From assembly GCA_964036315.1 (NCBI GenBank), contig OZ038517.1:48040237-48104236 (forward strand): 64,000 nucleotides of DNA, in the 5' to 3' direction. The position numbers and the translations under genes are program-made. This document shows, piece by piece, positions 40,653 through 52,969 of this stretch (the first letter of the stretch is position 1; every line of letters starts with the position of its first letter). This stretch comes from Acanthosepion esculentum. Lineage: Eukaryota > Mollusca > Cephalopoda > Sepiida > Sepiidae. The notes under the pieces are model-generated. The model was not told the DNA's origin, ran no database searches, and saw only the letters and a list, made by a program, of their open reading frames with translations.

Positions 40653-41840
40653 GAAAGAACGTGGGCAATCATGGCTCTCCAACATTCCCTTAGTAAAGCT
40701 TGTCTTTCCGCTATGTCTCCTGAAACCCTGTTCTATCAACCATTTACACAATCGTGTTAGATAGGTTAAGCGCTGTTTTCATCTCCCTCCCTATTGTCTT
40801 TAAACTGTCCTGTAAGTGTCAGATTTTCCAAGCCCTCTTTCCTCATTATATGCCCTAGAAATTTCAAATCTTTTCTGATGCACGTGTTTTTTTTTTTTTG
40901 TTTTTTTTTTGTTTTTTTTTTTGTTTTTTTCGGTCATTATTCACATGTTCAGTCCATGGCATTCTTAGCAACCTTCTCTAGAACTGTATTTGATGCTTCA
41001 AGGTTCTTCATCTTTTAGGAGATTGCCCAGCATTCACTGCCATATGAGAGGACAAATATTATGTAACAATTCGGTAGTCTTTTCTTTGTTTTTGTTGCTT
41101 CAGATCTCTTCTTCATCTGTGAGGAAATTGTCCAGCATTCATTGACATATCTGAGGACTGATATTACGTAGCAGTTCAGTACTCTTTTCTTTGTTTCTCT
41201 AGCTTCAAATCCCTTCATCTGTGAGGAGATTGTCCAGCATTCATTGCCACATAAGGAAGACTGATATTACCTAACAGTTCAGTATTCTTTTTTTGTTGTT
41301 TCTGTTCATTCAAATCTCTTCTTTATCTTTGAGGAGACTGTCCAGCATTCACTGCCACATTGGAGAACTGATATTACATAACAGTTCAATACTCTTTTCT
41401 TTGTTCTCTTGCTTCAAGTCGCTTCTTCATCTGTAAGCAGATTGTCCAGCATTCATTGCCATAGAAGGAAGACTGATATTACGTAACAGTTCAGTATTCT
41501 TTTTTTTGTTTCTTTTCTTTCAAATCTCTTTCTGTTGCTTCAAGTCTCTTCATCTTTGCAGAGATTGTGCAGCATTCACTGTCACATATGAGGTCTGATA
41601 TTACGTAACAATTCAGTACTTTTTTCTTTGTTTCTGTTGCTTCAAGTCTCTTCTTCTTCTGTGAGGAGATTGTCCAGCATTCATTGCCATACAGAAAGAC
41701 TGATATTACGTAACAGTTCAGTACTCTTTTCTTTGTTTCTATTGCTTCAAGTCTCTTCTTCATCTTTGAGGAGATTGTCCAGCATTTACTGCCATTTAGG
41801 AAGACTGACATTACATAACAGTTCAGTACTGTATACATAG
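40653..41840 (-). pseudogene. LINE-B C-terminal region with amplified internal segment
   Basis: From right to left on the minus strand: repeated NCYVISVLLYGNECWTIS-type segments, then LRMPWTEHVNND, a T-run insertion on plus (40886-40930), IMRKEGLENLTLTG, and RECWRAMIAH. This is the order expected for the end of a LINE ORF2, except that the first segment is present about eight times. Confidence 0.75.
41000..41830 (-). repeat. Tandem array of a LINE ORF segment, about 105-bp unit
   Basis: CCAGCATT-type anchors lie near 41027, 41132, 41234, 41342, 41446, 41569, 41674 and 41779. Units are near 35 codons and encode KKRVLNCYVISVFLYGNECW-like peptides, so the array is coding-derived. One unit carries an 18-bp excess. 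Confidence 0.85.
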
Positions 41841-41919
41841 GCGCAAACACATAAATGCACTTACATACATGCACATCACGCACATCATACATACACAGGT
41901 GTCGTAAGCTTGGACCTGT

Positions 41920-42065
41920 TGCTGGTGTAATGGATAACCGTTCGGAATGAGAAATCGGAGATCCATGTTCGAATTACAGTCTGGTTCGTCATATTCACTT
42001 ACCTGCAAATGCTCTTGGCAAAGGCATGAACCCGCCCCTTCTCCTCCCAGTTATGTGTTAAATAG
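41920..42065 (+). mobile_element. SINE-W fragment
   Basis: tRNA-like head (TGGTGTAATGGATAACCG, B-box-like TGTTCGAATTAC) and start of the body. Confidence 0.6.
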
Positions 42066-42309
42066 TACGACTTGTTTTTGAAAATCATTATGAACTAAAA
42101 ATACTTAAAATTCAAACATACTGTTGCTTTAAATAAAAGGTTAATAAACCGTAAAAAAAACTCATCAATCAGTCAACCGTTGTACTCTCAATGAAGTTAC
42201 TTGGGGCGTCTATTGGGACACAAGCTCACCCCCAGATATCAAGATGGAACTCCTAGACACGATCCATCACTAATTCTGTAAAAAAAAAAAAAAAAAAAAA
42301 AAAACTGCT

Positions 42310-42800
42310 CTCGTACTTGTGCCACCCCAGGAAGTACCTGGGTCTTTGTGGCATGCTTTATCTTTTCAAAAGTAAGATCATGCCAAAAATCGAGTATTGC
42401 TGTGGCTGGCGGTCGGAAAAGAAGAAAACGATCAATTGCTGCGATATCTGGGCTGGAACAAGCCAATCATCTCTTTGCAGCCATGAAAAAATTTCCAAAG
42501 CATTTAAGCGGCTTTGTGTGTGATGAATTGTTTCCTGCTCTGGAACCGCTTTCCAACTGAAAAAAAAAAAACGTATTAGTCCTCTCGCTACGCCGTCGAA
42601 ATTGTTCAGACGGGCTCCACCCCTTAGTTCCACCAGTTCAGATTTTGACTGCTTCGACACGCCATGACATGGTGTCAGGGCCGAGGCATGCTCATCCCTT
42701 TCGTATTCTTTCGGTAAGCTAGATCACTCCAATCTGAACCTTTTGAAGTCGAGAGTCAGCCTTTGTCTATTTGACAAATATTCTGCACTTGGTTCTTGCT
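42310..42800 (+). pseudogene. LINE-C fragment with internal insertion
   Basis: The frame gives KYLGLCGMLYLFKSKIMPKI, then EYCC, and continues WAGTSQSSLCSHEKISKAFK, DELFPALEPLSN; between them GGCTGGCGGTCGGAAAAGAA and adjacent bases (also at 38.6 kb) are inserted. Later fragments (RHAMTW) are frameshifted. Confidence 0.6.
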
Positions 42801-42889
42801 ATTAGGACCATACAACCATCTTACTTAAAAATCATGACCTTCGATCTTGAGAGCTAGTAGGAATAGTCTCGGCTATAGATAGAAAAAAT

Positions 42890-43150
42890 CTATGTCAATC
42901 TGTTGGTATCTATCAGTGTGTGAACTGTACTCAGTCTTTTCGTATCTATCAATCAGTATGGATTGTACTCAGTCCTTCAGTATCTATCGATCCGTGTGGA
43001 CAGTACTCAGTCTGCCCTTATCTATCGATCTGTATGGACAGTACTCAGTCTATCTTTATCTATCAATCTGTGTGGACTGTAAGTCTGTCCGTATCCATCG
43101 ATCCGTGTATCTATGTCCATATTTATCGATCTATGTGAGTTAGTTCAAAT
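42890..43150. repeat. Degenerate minisatellite, about 37-57 bp
   Basis: Recurring TATCTATCRATC and ACTGTACTCAGTC words precede the (ATCT)n array and may be its divergent edge. Confidence 0.7.
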
Positions 43151-43239
43151 ATATCGGTCTATGTATCTCAGTTTGTTCATATATGTTTATATCAGTCTCT
43201 TCATATATATCTCTTCCTTCCCCCTCCCTTCCTCCCTAT

Positions 43240-43247
43240 CTATCTAC

Positions 43248-43296
<49 letters not shown>

Positions 43297-43308
43297 GAAG
43301 ACTCTTCA

Positions 43309-43352
<44 letters not shown>

Positions 43353-43364
43353 GAAGACTCTTCA

Positions 43365-43424
<60 letters not shown>

Positions 43425-43479
43425 ATCTATCTATCGAAGACTCTTCATATCTATCTATCTATCTTCCAAAGACTCTTCA

Positions 43480-43547
<68 letters not shown>

Positions 43548-43595
43548 ATTCTGTCGAAGACTCTTCATATCTATCTATCTTCCGAAGACTCTTCA

Positions 43596-43630
<35 letters not shown>

Positions 43631-43675
43631 GTATCGAAGACTCTTCATATCTATCTATCTTCCGAAGACTCTTCA

Positions 43676-43720
<45 letters not shown>

Positions 43721-43749
43721 GCTGAAGACTCTTCATATCTATCTATCTA

Positions 43750-43752
<3 letters not shown>
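43240..43752. repeat. (ATCT)n blocks with GAAGACTCTTCAT spacers
   Basis: Nine or so (ATCT)n blocks of varied length are separated by a constant spacer that contains the palindrome-like GAAGACTCTTC. SIYL-type repeat frames are artefacts. Confidence 0.95.
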
Positions 43753-43784
<32 letters not shown>

Positions 43785-43807
43785 TGCGCGCGCGCATGCG
43801 CGCGCGC
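43753..43807. repeat. Alternating purine-pyrimidine (GT)n/(GC)n, Z-DNA-prone
   Basis: A (GT)n run passes into GCGCGTGCGCGCGCGCATGC-type sequence without breaking alternation for about 55 bp. Confidence 0.9.
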
Positions 43808-43809
43808 TT

Positions 43810-44150
43810 TGGTGTTTGTCTTTTAAGTTTCTCTTCCACCGGAATGCATGTTCGTTGTTCTTGATATTTTTGAACGGCCGAAAGGAAATGCCAAATCTCC
43901 TTCATGGAACAAAAACTAAAAGACCTTCTTTCTGCTTGACCAGTTCCTTCCTGTCAGTCCAAGAATCCTTTAATTGCCAAAAATCTCTGTTTCAGCCAGA
44001 CTGACACGTATTAAGGAGCGTCGTTCATCGAAAGGGTAGGATGGTCGCTCCTTCTCTCTCTTGAGAAAACAGGACGCATCCCCTCACTTTATCCTTTTCT
44101 TTGCCTTCCTCACTCCTTTGCTCTCGTTCTCTTAAATAGCAGAATTGAAA
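43810..44150. other. No recognisable feature
   Basis: Unassigned sequence between simple repeats. Confidence 0.35.
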
Positions 44151-44800
44151 GTATCTCTTTCTTCGTTCTATGGCTTTTCTCGTCCTCTCTCTCTCCTCTT
44201 TTTCACTCTCTCTCTCTCTCTCTCTCTTTGTTCTTGCTGTCGACCTCTTTCTCTCTCCGTGTTTCTCCCTCTCCTCTCTTTTTCGCCCTCTTTCTCTCGA
44301 TTTCTCTCTCTTCCCCTCTCTCGTTTACTCTCTCTTTCCTCTCTCTCTGTCTCTGTATTTTTCACTCTTTATCACTCCTTTCTCTTTGTCCCTCTTTCTT
44401 TCTCTTTCTTTTTCCATACATACATATATATATATATATATGCTTTTCAGAAGTTAACGGACAGCCGAAGGAAAATTATTCTTTGTCTCTTACTTTTGTC
44501 TTTCTCTCACTCTTCTTACTCTTTCTCCGTTTTTATCTTTCTCTCTCTCTCTCTTTCTTTCTACCTCTCTTTCATTTTCTCCCTTTAAATCTCTCTCTTC
44601 TTTCTCTGTCTTCCTCTGTCTGTCTGTCTTTCTTTCTCTTTCTCTCTACATATATATCTTTTTTTCTTTTCCGAAGTTAACGGACAGCTGAATGAAAATA
44701 ATCCTTTCTGTCTTACCTTTCTCTTTTTCTCACTCTTTCTTTGTTTTTCACTGTTTTTCTCTCTTTTTCTTTTTTTTCTCTCACTCTTTATATCCCTCTC
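44150..44800. repeat. CT-rich polypyrimidine region
   Basis: Predominantly TCTCTCT-type sequence, with a direct repeat GAAGTTAACGGACAGC at 44450 and 44675. Leucine/serine-rich frames here are not genes. Confidence 0.85.
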
Positions 44801-44832
44801 TCTTTATTATTTTCTCTCGGAGATAATAATAT

Positions 44833-45575
44833 AATCTCAGAGTTTACAACGTTTTCCCGGCGATAAGCAGAATATGATTTCGAGATGAAAGAGAAAAGAA
44901 AGAAGGAAAAAAAAAACCCCCAGAAAGACGAGGAAGAAACTAGAAATCATCCGAAAGAAGAGAAGAAGAAACTGATAAAGAAAGATGGAAGAACAAATGC
45001 GGGGAGGAGAAAGAATGAAAAAAATAAAAGAGAAAAGAGAAAAATGTGTGAGAAAGACGTATGCAAAAAAGAGACGGGAAGTGTAACAAAGATGGAAAGA
45101 AGAGAGAACGAGAAAACAGAGTAACAACAGAGAGAGAGAGAGAGAGTGGGAGAGAAACAAAAGAGATTTAAAGAGAGAAAATAAAATAAATCTCTTCTCT
45201 CTCTCTCTTTCATCGACTCTGTCTTCCTTTTTTTCTTCTTTTCTTCTCCTTTCCTTCTTCCTTTTCCTTGCCTCACATTTCTTCTCTATTTAGCATCAGT
45301 CTGAACCCCCCCCAAAAAAAAATTTTCTTTTTAAATATATATATATATATCCAAATGTTATTAGTTTTCTTAAATTCACACTTCGTCTGTAGGATTTTCT
45401 TTGAGACACCGAAGGAGTAAAGAGCTTTATTTCGGAACAAGTCTTTTGCGCGAGAATGTACGAAAAAAAAAATATGAAAAACAAAAAAAACGGTGGTACT
45501 AAGTCCAGTTCATATTTCTTCAACTCGAAATCATATTCTAGTTATCGCCGGGAAAACGTTGTAAACTCTGAGATT
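44833..45575. mobile_element. 743-bp element with 52-bp inverted repeats
   Basis: Termini 44833-44884 and 45524-45575 match at 50 of 52 positions in inverted orientation (AATCTCAGAGTTTACAACGT type). The interior is purine-rich then pyrimidine-rich, with no credible ORF. No clear target duplication was found. It may be a non-autonomous DNA transposon or an inverted duplication. Confidence 0.75.
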
Positions 45576-45579
45576 CAGA

Positions 45580-45900
45580 AATGGTGCACTTCAGTGTGGG
45601 TAACGGTAGTTGTCTTTTAGTCGTATGTTACATACCTTTTGTGATGTGGACGAATAATCGTTGTCACTTTCGTAATGCTCTTTGTAGTAGACACCTTGTA
45701 ATCGCAGATGCAACTATAGTAACGCCGTTGAACAATGTAGGTGTCAGACATCTTTGAATATCACTCGCACTAATAGCTTTTGCTCGATAATACTTGCCCG
45801 TAAAGTAACCAACAAATAGAGAAAGAGTATAGTGAATAGATTCGAGAATAGCGGTCCGTATAATAATAGAGGATAGACTAGAAATGGGGATCCAAATAGT
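45580..45900. other. No recognisable feature
   Basis: Unassigned sequence. Confidence 0.35.
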
Positions 45901-45904
45901 ATAG

Positions 45905-45915
45905 AAGATTCTTCA

Positions 45916-45960
<45 letters not shown>

Positions 45961-45971
45961 CAGTCTCTTCA

Positions 45972-46016
<45 letters not shown>

Positions 46017-46063
46017 CAGTCTCTTCATATCTATCTATCTATCTATCTATCTCAGTCTCTTCA

Positions 46064-46116
<53 letters not shown>

Positions 46117-46127
46117 CAGTCTCTTCA

Positions 46128-46183
<56 letters not shown>

Positions 46184-46190
46184 CCAGTCA

Positions 46191-46246
<56 letters not shown>

Positions 46247-46258
46247 CCAGTCTCTTCA

Positions 46259-46327
<69 letters not shown>

Positions 46328-46410
46328 CAGTCTCTTCATATCTATCTATCTATCTATCTATCTATCTCAGTCTCTTCATATCTATCTATCTATCTATCTC
46401 AGTCTCTTCA

Positions 46411-46475
<65 letters not shown>

Positions 46476-46510
46476 CAGTCTCTTCATATCTATCTATCTC
46501 AGTGTCTTCA

Positions 46511-46560
<50 letters not shown>

Positions 46561-46574
46561 CCTCAGTCTCTTCA

Positions 46575-46639
<65 letters not shown>

Positions 46640-46650
46640 CAGTGTCTTCA

Positions 46651-46704
<54 letters not shown>
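45905..46704. repeat. (ATCT)n blocks with CAGTCTCTTCAT spacers
   Basis: About 13 (ATCT)n blocks are separated by a constant 12-nt spacer, a variant of that in 43240-43752. Confidence 0.95.
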
Positions 46705-47049
46705 GTGTATTTACGCATCCCAGAGACTCTTGGTAGACACTGGCCGTGTTTACCCCGGAAGCCCTTGTTAAATCTTGGGTGTATTTATGCATAGCAGAGT
46801 TTCTTGATTCTTTTGACTTCACGCGAATTCCTATATATGCGTTTCCTCTTTGGTCACGTGATCTACTTAATTCAATTATGGGGTCGCCTGTGTTTGCTCA
46901 CATTTATTACATTTATTTAGACCCGGGGTAGAGTTTAACATTATTACAATTTATTCTCTATTTTTTTTTAGCTTTAACAAAAAAAACAACAAAAAAAAAA
47001 CAAAAAACAAGGTGTACAAGTTTTAATACCTGTTGGTTGAGAAAATAGA
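46705..47049. other. Edge of the minisatellite and A-rich stretch
   Basis: Contains weak minisatellite-like words (CATCCCAGAGACTCTTGGTA at 46716) and an A/C-rich run near 46980. Confidence 0.5.
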
Positions 47050-48790
47050 CATTACGATAAAGCAAACGCTATTGGGTTATTTATTAGTTTTCTAATATGT
47101 GGGTAAATATTAGCCGTGTTTAATCTTACTTGAGAGTATGTATGGGCATTGGCCGCGTCTATTCGTAGCAGAGGCTCTTGGTAAGCAGTGGTCGTGTTTA
47201 CGCACCCCGGAGACCCTTGATAGACATTTGTCGTGTTTAGACATGCTGGAGACCCTTGGTAAAACATTAGTCATGTTTACGCATCCCAGAGACCCATGGT
47301 AAAACACTGGTCGTGTTTACACACCCCAGAGACCCTTGATAGATATTGGTCGGGGTTACACATCCTGGAAATCCTTGGTAAAACATTGGTCATGTTTACG
47401 CATCCCAGAGACCCAAGGTAAAACACTGGTCGTGTTTACGCACCCCAGAGACCCTTGATAGATATTGGTCGGGGTTACACATCCTGGAGACCCTTGGTAA
47501 AACATTGGTCGTGTTTACGCATCCCAGAGACCCATGGTAAAACACTGGTCGTTTTTACGCACCCCAGAGACCCTTGATAGATATTGGTCGGTGTTACACA
47601 TCCTGGAGACCCTTGGTAAAACATTAGTCGTGTTTACGCATCCTAGAGTCCCTTGGTAAAACATTAGTCATGTATACGCATCCCAGAGACCTATGGTAAA
47701 CACTGGTCGTGTTTACGCACCCCAGAGACCCTTGATAGATATTGGTCGGGGTTACACATCCTGGAGACGCTTGGTAAAACATTGGTCGTGTTTACGCATC
47801 CCAGAGACCCATGGTAAAACACTGGTCGTGTTTACGCACCTCAGAGACCCTTGATAGATATTGGTCGGGGTTACACATCCCAGAGACCCTTGGTAAAACA
47901 TTAGTCATGTTTACGCATCCTAGAGTCCCTTGGTAAAACATTAGTCATGTTTACGTATCCTAGAGACCCATGGTAAAACACTGGTCGTGTTTACGCACCC
48001 CAGAGACCCTTGATAGATATTGGTCGGGGTTACACATCCTGGAGACGCTTGGTAAAACATTGGTCGTGTTTACGCATCCCAGAGACCCATGGTATAACAC
48101 TGGTCGTGTTTACGCACCCCAGAGACCCTTGATAGATATTGGTCGGGATTACACATTCTGATGACCCTTGGTAAAACATTGGTCGTGTTTACGCATCCCA
48201 GAGACCCTTGATAGATATTGGTCGGGGTTACACATCCTAGAGACCCTTGGTAAAACATTAGTCATATTTACGCATCCTAGAGACCCTTGGTAAAACATTA
48301 GTCATATTTACGCATCCCAGAGACCCATGGTAAAACACTGGTCGTGTTTTCGCACCCCAGAGACCCTTGATAAATATTGGTCGGGGTCCCACATTCTGGA
48401 GACCCTTGATAAAACATTAGTCATGTTTACTCATCCTAGAGACCCATGGTAAAACACTTGTCGTGCTTACGCACCCCAGAAACCCTTGATAGATATTGGT
48501 CAGGGTTACACATCCTGGAGACCCTTGGTAAACACTGGCCATGTTTACGTATCCCGGCGGTCCTTCGTTGTATTTACGCATCCCGGAGACGCTTGTTAAA
48601 ACTTGGTTGAATTTATGCATAGCGGAGTTTCTTGATAAATATTGGTCCTATTTCCGCATAGATGAGACCCTTCGTAAACATTGGCCATATTTACCCATAG
48701 TTGAGGCACTTGATAAACATTGGACGTGTTTCCTCGTAGGTGCGGTTCTTGGTAAACATTGATTGTGTTTGTTCATAGATGAGGCTTTTG
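47050..48790. repeat. Minisatellite with 3-monomer higher-order unit (119 bp)
   Basis: Monomers of 40, 40 and 39 bp (GGTAAAACATTGGTCGTG, GGTAAAACACTGGTCGTG and GATAGATATTGGTCGG types) repeat in order. The third type starts near 47338, 47457, 47576, 47734 and 47853, with one extra monomer in the fourth interval. Frames on both strands are artefacts. Confidence 0.85.
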
Positions 48791-49238
48791 AGAAACATTG
48801 GTCGTGTTTACATATCGCGGAGACGCCTGGTAAATATTGGTCGTATTTTCCCATAGCCTAGGTTATTAGCAATCATTGGCCGTATTTATCCATAGCTGAG
48901 GCTATTGGTAACCATTGGCCGTAACTACCGATAGCTGAGGCTATTGACAAACATTGGTCTCGTTTCGGTTTAAGCATAGCTGAGGCTATTGGTAAACATT
49001 GGCCGTAACTACCGATAGATGAGGCTATTGACAAACATTGGTCTCGTTTAAGCATAGCTGAGGATATTGGTAAACATTGGTCGTTGTTGCTCATATATGA
49101 GGCACTTGGTAAACATTGGGCGTGTTTCCCCATTGATGAGATTCTCGGTAAGCATTGATCGTGTTTGCTCATAGATGTGGCTTTTTGGAAACACTGGTCG
49201 TGTTTACGTATCGCGGTGACGCTTGGTAAATATTGGTC
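48791..49238. repeat. Transitional monomers
   Basis: Monomers mix features of the left (TTTACGCATC) and right (TTTATCCATAGCTGAGG) types and are the most diverged in the array. Confidence 0.8.
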
Positions 49239-52020
49239 TTATTTATCCAAAGCTTCGGCTATTGGTAAACATTGGCCGGATTTATCCATAGTTGAGGCTA
49301 TTGGTAAAAATTGGCCGGATTTATCCATAGCTGAGGCTACTGGTAAAAATTGGCCGGATTTATCCATAGCTGAGGCTATTGGTAAAAATTGGCCGGATTT
49401 ATCCATAGTTGTGGCTACTGGTAAAAATTGGCCGGATTTATCCATAGCTGAGGTTATTGGTAAAAATTGGCCGGATTTATCCATAGCTGAGGCTATTGGT
49501 AAAAATTGGCCGGATTTATCCATAGCTGAGGCTATTGGTAAAAATTGGCCGGATTTATCCGTAGTTGAGGCTATTGGTAAAAATTGGCCGGATTTATCCA
49601 TAGCTGAGGCTATTGATAAAAATTGGCCGGATTTATCCATAGCTGAGGCTATTGGTAAAAATTGGCCGGATTTATCCATAGCTGAGGCTATTGGTAAAAA
49701 TTGGCCGGATTTATCCATAGTTGAGGCTATTGGTAAAAATTGGCCGGATTTATCCATAGCTGAGGCTATTGGTAAAAATTGGCCGGATTTATCCATAGCT
49801 GAGGCTATTGGTAAAAATTGGCCGGATTTATCCATAGTTGAGGCTACTGGTAAAAATTGGCCGGATTTATCCATAGCTGAGGCTATTGGTAAAAATTGGC
49901 CGGATTTATCCCTAGTTAGGCTACTGGTAAAAATTGGCCGGATTTATCCATAGCTGAGGCTATTTGTAAAAATTGGCCGGATTTATCCATAGTTGAGGCT
50001 ACTGGTAAAAATTGGCCGGATTTATCCGTAGCTGAGTCTATTGGTAAAAATTGGCCGGATATATCCATAGCTGAGGCTACTGGTAAAAATTGGCTGGATT
50101 TAGCCATAGCTGAGGCTATTGGTAAAAATTGGCCGGATTTATCCATAGCTGAGGCTATTGGTAAAAATTGGCCGGATTTATCCATAGCTGAGGCTATTGG
50201 TAAAAATTGGCCGGATTTATCCATAGCTGAGGTTATTGGTAAAAATTGGCTGGATTTATCCATAGCTGAGGCTATTGGTAAAAATTGGCCGGATTTATCC
50301 ATAGCTGAGGCTATTGGTAAAAATTGGCCGGATTTATCCATAGCTGAGGCTATTGGTAAAAATTGGCCGGATTTATCCATAGCTGAGGCTATTGGTAAAA
50401 ATTGGCCGGATTTATCCATAGTTGAGGCTATTGGTAAAAATTGGCCGGATTTATCCATAGCTGAGGCTATTGGTAAAAATTGGCCGGATTTATCCATAGC
50501 TGAGGCTATTGGTAAAAATTGGCCGGATTTATCCATAGCTGAGGCTATTGGAAAAATTGGCCGGATTTATCTATAGTTGAGGCTATTGGTAAAAATTGAC
50601 CGGATTTATCCATAGCTGAGGCTACTGGTAAAAATTGGCCGGATTTATCCATAGCTGAGGCTATTGGTAAAAATTGGCCGGATTTATCCATAGCTGAGGC
50701 TATTGGTAAAAATTGGCCGGTTTTATCCATAGTTGAGGCTACTGGTAAAAATTGGCCGGATTTATCCATAGCTGAGGCTATTGGTAAAAATTGGCCGGAT
50801 TTATCCCTAGCTGAGGCTATTGGTAAAAATTGGCCGGATTTATCCCTAGCTGAGGCTACTGGTAAAAATTGGCCGGATTTATCCATAGCTGAGGCTATTG
50901 GTAAAAATTGGCCGGATTTATCCATAGTTGAGGCTACTGGTAAAAATTGGCCGGCTTTATCCGTAGCTGAGTCTATTGGTAATAATTGGCCGGATTTATC
51001 CATAGCTGAGGCTACTGGTAAAAATTGGCCGGATTTAGCCATAGCTGAGGCTATTGGTAAAAATTGGCCGGATTTATCCATAGCTGATGCTATTGGTAAA
51101 AATTGGCCGGATTTATCCATAGCTGAGGCTATTGGTAAAAATTGGCCGGATTTATCCATAGCTGAGGCTATTGGTAAAAATTGGCCGGATTTATCCATAG
51201 CTGAGGCTAATGGTAAAAATTGGCCGGATTTATCCATAGCTGAGTCTATTGGTAAAAATTGGCCGGATTTATCCATAGTTGAGGCTACTGGTAAAAATTG
51301 GCCGGATTTATCCATAGCTGAGGCTATTGGTAAAAATTGGCCGGATTTATCCATAGCTGAGGCTATTGGTAAAAATTGGCCGGATTTATCCATAGCTGAG
51401 GCTATTGGTAAAAATTGGCCGGATTTATCCATAGCTGAGGCTATTGGTAAAAATTGGCCGGATTTATCCATAGCTGAGGCTAATGGTAAAAATTGGCCGG
51501 ATTTATCCATAGCTGAGTCTATTGGTAAAAATTGGCCGGATATATCCATAGTTGAGGCTACTGGTAAAAATTGGCCGGATTTATCCATAGCTGAGGCTAT
51601 TGGTAACAATTGGCCGGATTTATCCATAGCTGAGGCTATTGGTAAAAATTGGCCGGATTTATCCATAGCTGAGGCTATTTGTAAAAATTGGCCGGATTTA
51701 TCCATAGTTGAGGCTACTGGTAAAAATTGGCCGGATTTATCCATAGTTGAGGCTACTGGTAAAAATTGGCCGGATTTATCCATAGCTGAGGCTATTGGTA
51801 AAAATTGGCCGGATTTATCCATAGCTGAGGCTACTGGTAAAAATTGGCCGGATTCATCCATAGCTGAGGCTATTGGTAAAAATTGGCCGGATTTAGCCAT
51901 AGCCTGAGGCTATTGGTAAAAATTGGCCATATTTATCCATAGCTGAGGCCATTGGTAAAAATTGGCCGGATTTATCCATAGTTGAGCCCATTGGTAGACA
52001 TTGGCCGAATTTATCCATAG
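49239..52020. repeat. 39-bp minisatellite, about 71 units
   Basis: The unit contains GGTAAAAATTGGCCGGATTT and ATCCATAGCTGAGGCTA. Because 39 is a multiple of three, it stays open on both strands: NWPDLSIAEA on plus and MDKSGQFLPIAS on minus. Frames end only where 1-bp indels occur (near 49916 and 50550). No start context, signal or splice evidence supports a protein. Confidence 0.95.
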
Positions 52021-52029
52021 CTTATTCAT

Positions 52030-52523
52030 AGATTTATCATTGATTTTGCTATAAATTAAAAAGACTCGAATTTACAAACTTTGCATAACACACACGCAAA
52101 AGCGAATCCAAAACAAAACTCGTGAAATTTCACACCTTGATGCGAAATGTTTTTCGGCCAATAGAAACCTAAGAAACATTTAAAAACAAACCTGAAATAA
52201 TCTTCAATTCTCAGAAACAAATTCTTTTACGGACCTTTTCACGAGCCGACGCGAAGTTTGTTCATCGTCCAATGGAAAGGCCCGAATCATATCCGGGAGT
52301 GAATTCCCAAACCTCACAAACAAAATAAAAGACGGGCAAGTTCGCCTGTCACCAGAACGAAGGAGACGAGCGTATTAACATGTCCCTTGACAAACTTCAA
52401 GCGATCGTTATTATTATCTCTATCTTTCTCCCTCACCTCTTTTATACTTAATAAACGAACGGAACATTTTAAGACTGAGCGATTACTTCAAAGGCATTCC
52501 TACCCTACGATAACGCTCATACA

Positions 52524-52554
<31 letters not shown>

Positions 52555-52825
52555 CCATATATATGTGCCTACGTACACATAAACTCATTCTTACAAGGAT
52601 TACTACGAACATTTTGACGACCTTGCATCAACCAAAATACATTAATTTTATTTGTATAGACCTTAACTGATTTATATGTATATAAATTTGTTGTTTCACT
52701 TTACAATTTGATTTTCTTGTTTTATACCCCTCTTATGGTGTGTTATCTAACAAGGTCAAATCAAAATAATCTGTTTCAACACCCATACATTTCACTATAA
52801 CTGATAACCCACTATATATCCATTA
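52030..52825. other. Unassigned, with a (CATA)n microsatellite
   Basis: (CATA)n lies at about 52510-52550. The rest, including a short tail of likely retroelement origin, was not recognised. Confidence 0.4.
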
Positions 52826-52829
52826 CACT

Positions 52830-52965
52830 ATCCGCACACCCAAGCTTCCAGCGCCAGGTATTTCTAGGTGGTCACCTATCTAGGTAGTAGCCAGACTCGA
52901 TGTTGCTTAACTTTGGTGATCGTACGAGAATCGGTGTGTCAACGTGATGTGGCTTTTAGCGGAAA
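52830..52965 (-). pseudogene. 5S rRNA-like pseudogene 4
   Basis: Minus strand: CACGTTGACACACCGATTCT, CGTACGATCACCAAAGTTAA and GCAACATCGAGTCTGGC. It shares the CATTACACTATCCGCACAC-like flank with the 22.9-kb copies, so the family includes flanking sequence and was dispersed as a unit. Confidence 0.75.
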
Positions 52966-52969
52966 CGGA

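Noticed and set aside
43113..43826. 237-aa SIYL-type repeat ORF
   Set aside because: Translation of (ATCT)n blocks.
44145..44680. Leu/Ser-rich frames in three phases
   Set aside because: CT-rich simple sequence is open in several phases at once.
50545..51900. 451-aa minus-strand repeat ORF (and partner frames at 49165-50536)
   Set aside because: The 39-bp unit is open on both strands by arithmetic; 1-bp indels end the frames.
49239..52020. CRISPR array
   Set aside because: The repeats are continuous with no unique spacers, and the genome is eukaryotic.
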